Positions 63,236 through 64,000 of a stretch of DNA of 64,000 nt are shown in pieces; the first letter of the stretch is position 1; every line of letters starts with the position of its first letter. Origin of the DNA: Prostheceraeus crozeri (taxonomy: Eukaryota; Platyhelminthes; Polycladida; Euryleptidae). Where the stretch lies: contig CAJQUW010010460.1 in assembly GCA_907163375.1 (NCBI GenBank), positions 1 to 64,000 on the forward strand, given 5' to 3'. The notes below the pieces were generated by a model, which saw only the letters and a list, made by a program, of their open reading frames with translations, was not told the origin of the DNA and made no database searches. The translations under genes were made by a program, and so were the position numbers.

Positions 63236-64000
63236 TAAGGCTGCCTGCGAAGAGCTGTCTGGGCCCCTCACTCATATTATTGCGCTGTCCATAGAGAGCA
63301 AAACCTTTCCGACCCAATGGAAATTAGCCAATGTAACACCGCTGCCGAAGGCTAAAAACCCATCTGTAAACGACATTAGACCCATTTCAGTTCTTCCCGT
63401 GTTCTCAAAGGTTCTTGAGGAATATGTGATAGACTCTTTGAAACCTCTGATGATTCATGCATATGGCGACAATCAGTTTGGGTTTCGTCCTGGTTACTCC
63501 ACTGTTCATGCCAATATAAAAATACATGATTATATTACATCTACGATGGACAATCTTGATAATATTGGTGTTGTTGTGATATCGTTTGACATGGTGAAAG
63601 CATTTGACAAACTCAATCACTTGGATCTGATAAAATCCCTCATTGACGCTGATTTACCATCAAACTTCATTCATTGGTGCTGTAGCTTCTTGCAGCATAG
63701 GACACAACGTGTCAAACTTAAGAGTTGTGTAAGTTCCACCGTACCAGTTACATCTGGTGTGCCTCAAGGAGGCAAACTTTCACCTTTTCTGTTCGGTATT
63801 CACATGAACTCACTTGTCCCTTTTCATTCCTACAGCCTAATGTCTAAATATGCAGACGATGTTGCGATAGTGTTACCAATTTTGTCGGAGAATGTTGAGA
63901 GTTTTGTCAAACATGAAATTGATAATGTAAATAATTGGCGTCAGACCCATGGACTATCTTTGAATAGTGAAAAAGCCAAATGTTTATTTATAAAACGAAA
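63236..64000 (+). CDS. LINE ORF2 third part: reverse transcriptase, continues past window
   Basis: Open to the window edge. R-P-I-S-V-L-P-V-F-S-K-V-L near 63380, F-G-F-R-P-G near 63480, S-F-D-M-V-K-A-F-D near 63587, S-G-V-P-Q-G-G-K-L-S-P near 63755 and K-Y-A-D-D near 63847. It joins 59239-60059 through the Harbinger TSD (L-A-K-A-A-C-E-E-L). It has no start codon of its own because it is an internal part of ORF2. Confidence 0.85.

Larger units (their letters stand above)
39600..64000 (+). mobile_element. Two-ORF LINE interrupted by Polinton 2 and a Harbinger element
   Basis: ORF1 (39836-40645) and ORF2 (from 40648) are followed by the Polinton insertion 41142-59238. ORF2 resumes at 59239, is interrupted by the PIF/Harbinger element 60060-63235, and resumes at 63236 through the end of the window. 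Both insertions left exact TSDs (AACCCA; TAA), so the original LINE reading order is unambiguous. The 5' UTR limit near 39.6 kb is approximate. ORF2 has frameshifts near 41036 and 60020. Confidence 0.85.

Noticed and set aside
1-64000. tRNA, rRNA or ordinary host protein genes
   Set aside because: Read for on both strands; nothing beyond mobile-element genes could be supported.

Overview
The window is eukaryotic, almost certainly from an animal, and is built almost wholly of transposable elements stacked inside one another. I recognise no ordinary host gene, tRNA or rRNA. The mix (Polintons, BEL/Pao, Penelope-like, CR1/Jockey-group LINEs, hAT-type elements, PIF/Harbinger) fits a marine invertebrate, but the sequence alone does not fix the phylum.

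Bases 1-15215 are the right-hand part of a Polinton (Polinton 1). It holds two capsid-associated genes, a long broken protein-primed DNA polymerase B region on the minus strand, a small acidic gene, a coiled-coil gene and a repeat-rich terminal inverted repeat (TIR). Two of its genes are interrupted by extreme low-complexity tracts: about 2.5 kb of almost pure A/C (1322-3802) and about 0.7 kb of almost pure C (7552-8250). Its end lies inside a BEL/Pao LTR retrotransposon that resumes at 15216 and runs to its 3' LTR at about 20370.

Bases 20372-35900 can be read as one minus-strand element taken apart by later insertions. Three collinear pieces of a Penelope-like (PLE) reverse transcriptase lie at 31475-31089, 27410-27005 and 20529-20372. 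They are separated by two hAT-type elements, 27411-31088 and 20530-27004, each with matching TIRs and a perfect 8-bp target-site duplication (TSD). The first carries a 5'-truncated LINE. The second contains one arm of a nearly perfect 2.15-kb inverted duplication. Upstream of the PLE, in the same frame, is a cysteine-motif protein of an uncharacterised family, split by an uninterrupted 926-codon LINE ORF.

Bases 35900-39600 hold no recognisable gene. A third LINE starts near 39.8 kb and continues past the window end. It is interrupted by a complete Polinton (Polinton 2, 41142-59238; TSD AACCCA; TIRs of about 2.0 kb) and by a complete 3.2-kb PIF/Harbinger element (60060-63235; TSD TAA).

Polinton 2 carries an IAP-like RING gene, a genome-packaging ATPase, a chromodomain integrase, double jelly-roll capsid and capsid-associated genes, an adenain-like protease and a PD-(D/E)XK-like nuclease. 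I find no DNA polymerase in it, although a polymerase occupies the matching slot of Polinton 1. Both Polintons reuse one TATA octamer, including inside the TIRs, and Polinton 2 has iteron-like internal inverted repeats. The AC tract, the C tract and the 2.15-kb palindrome could each be biology or long-read assembly artefacts and should be judged with raw reads.
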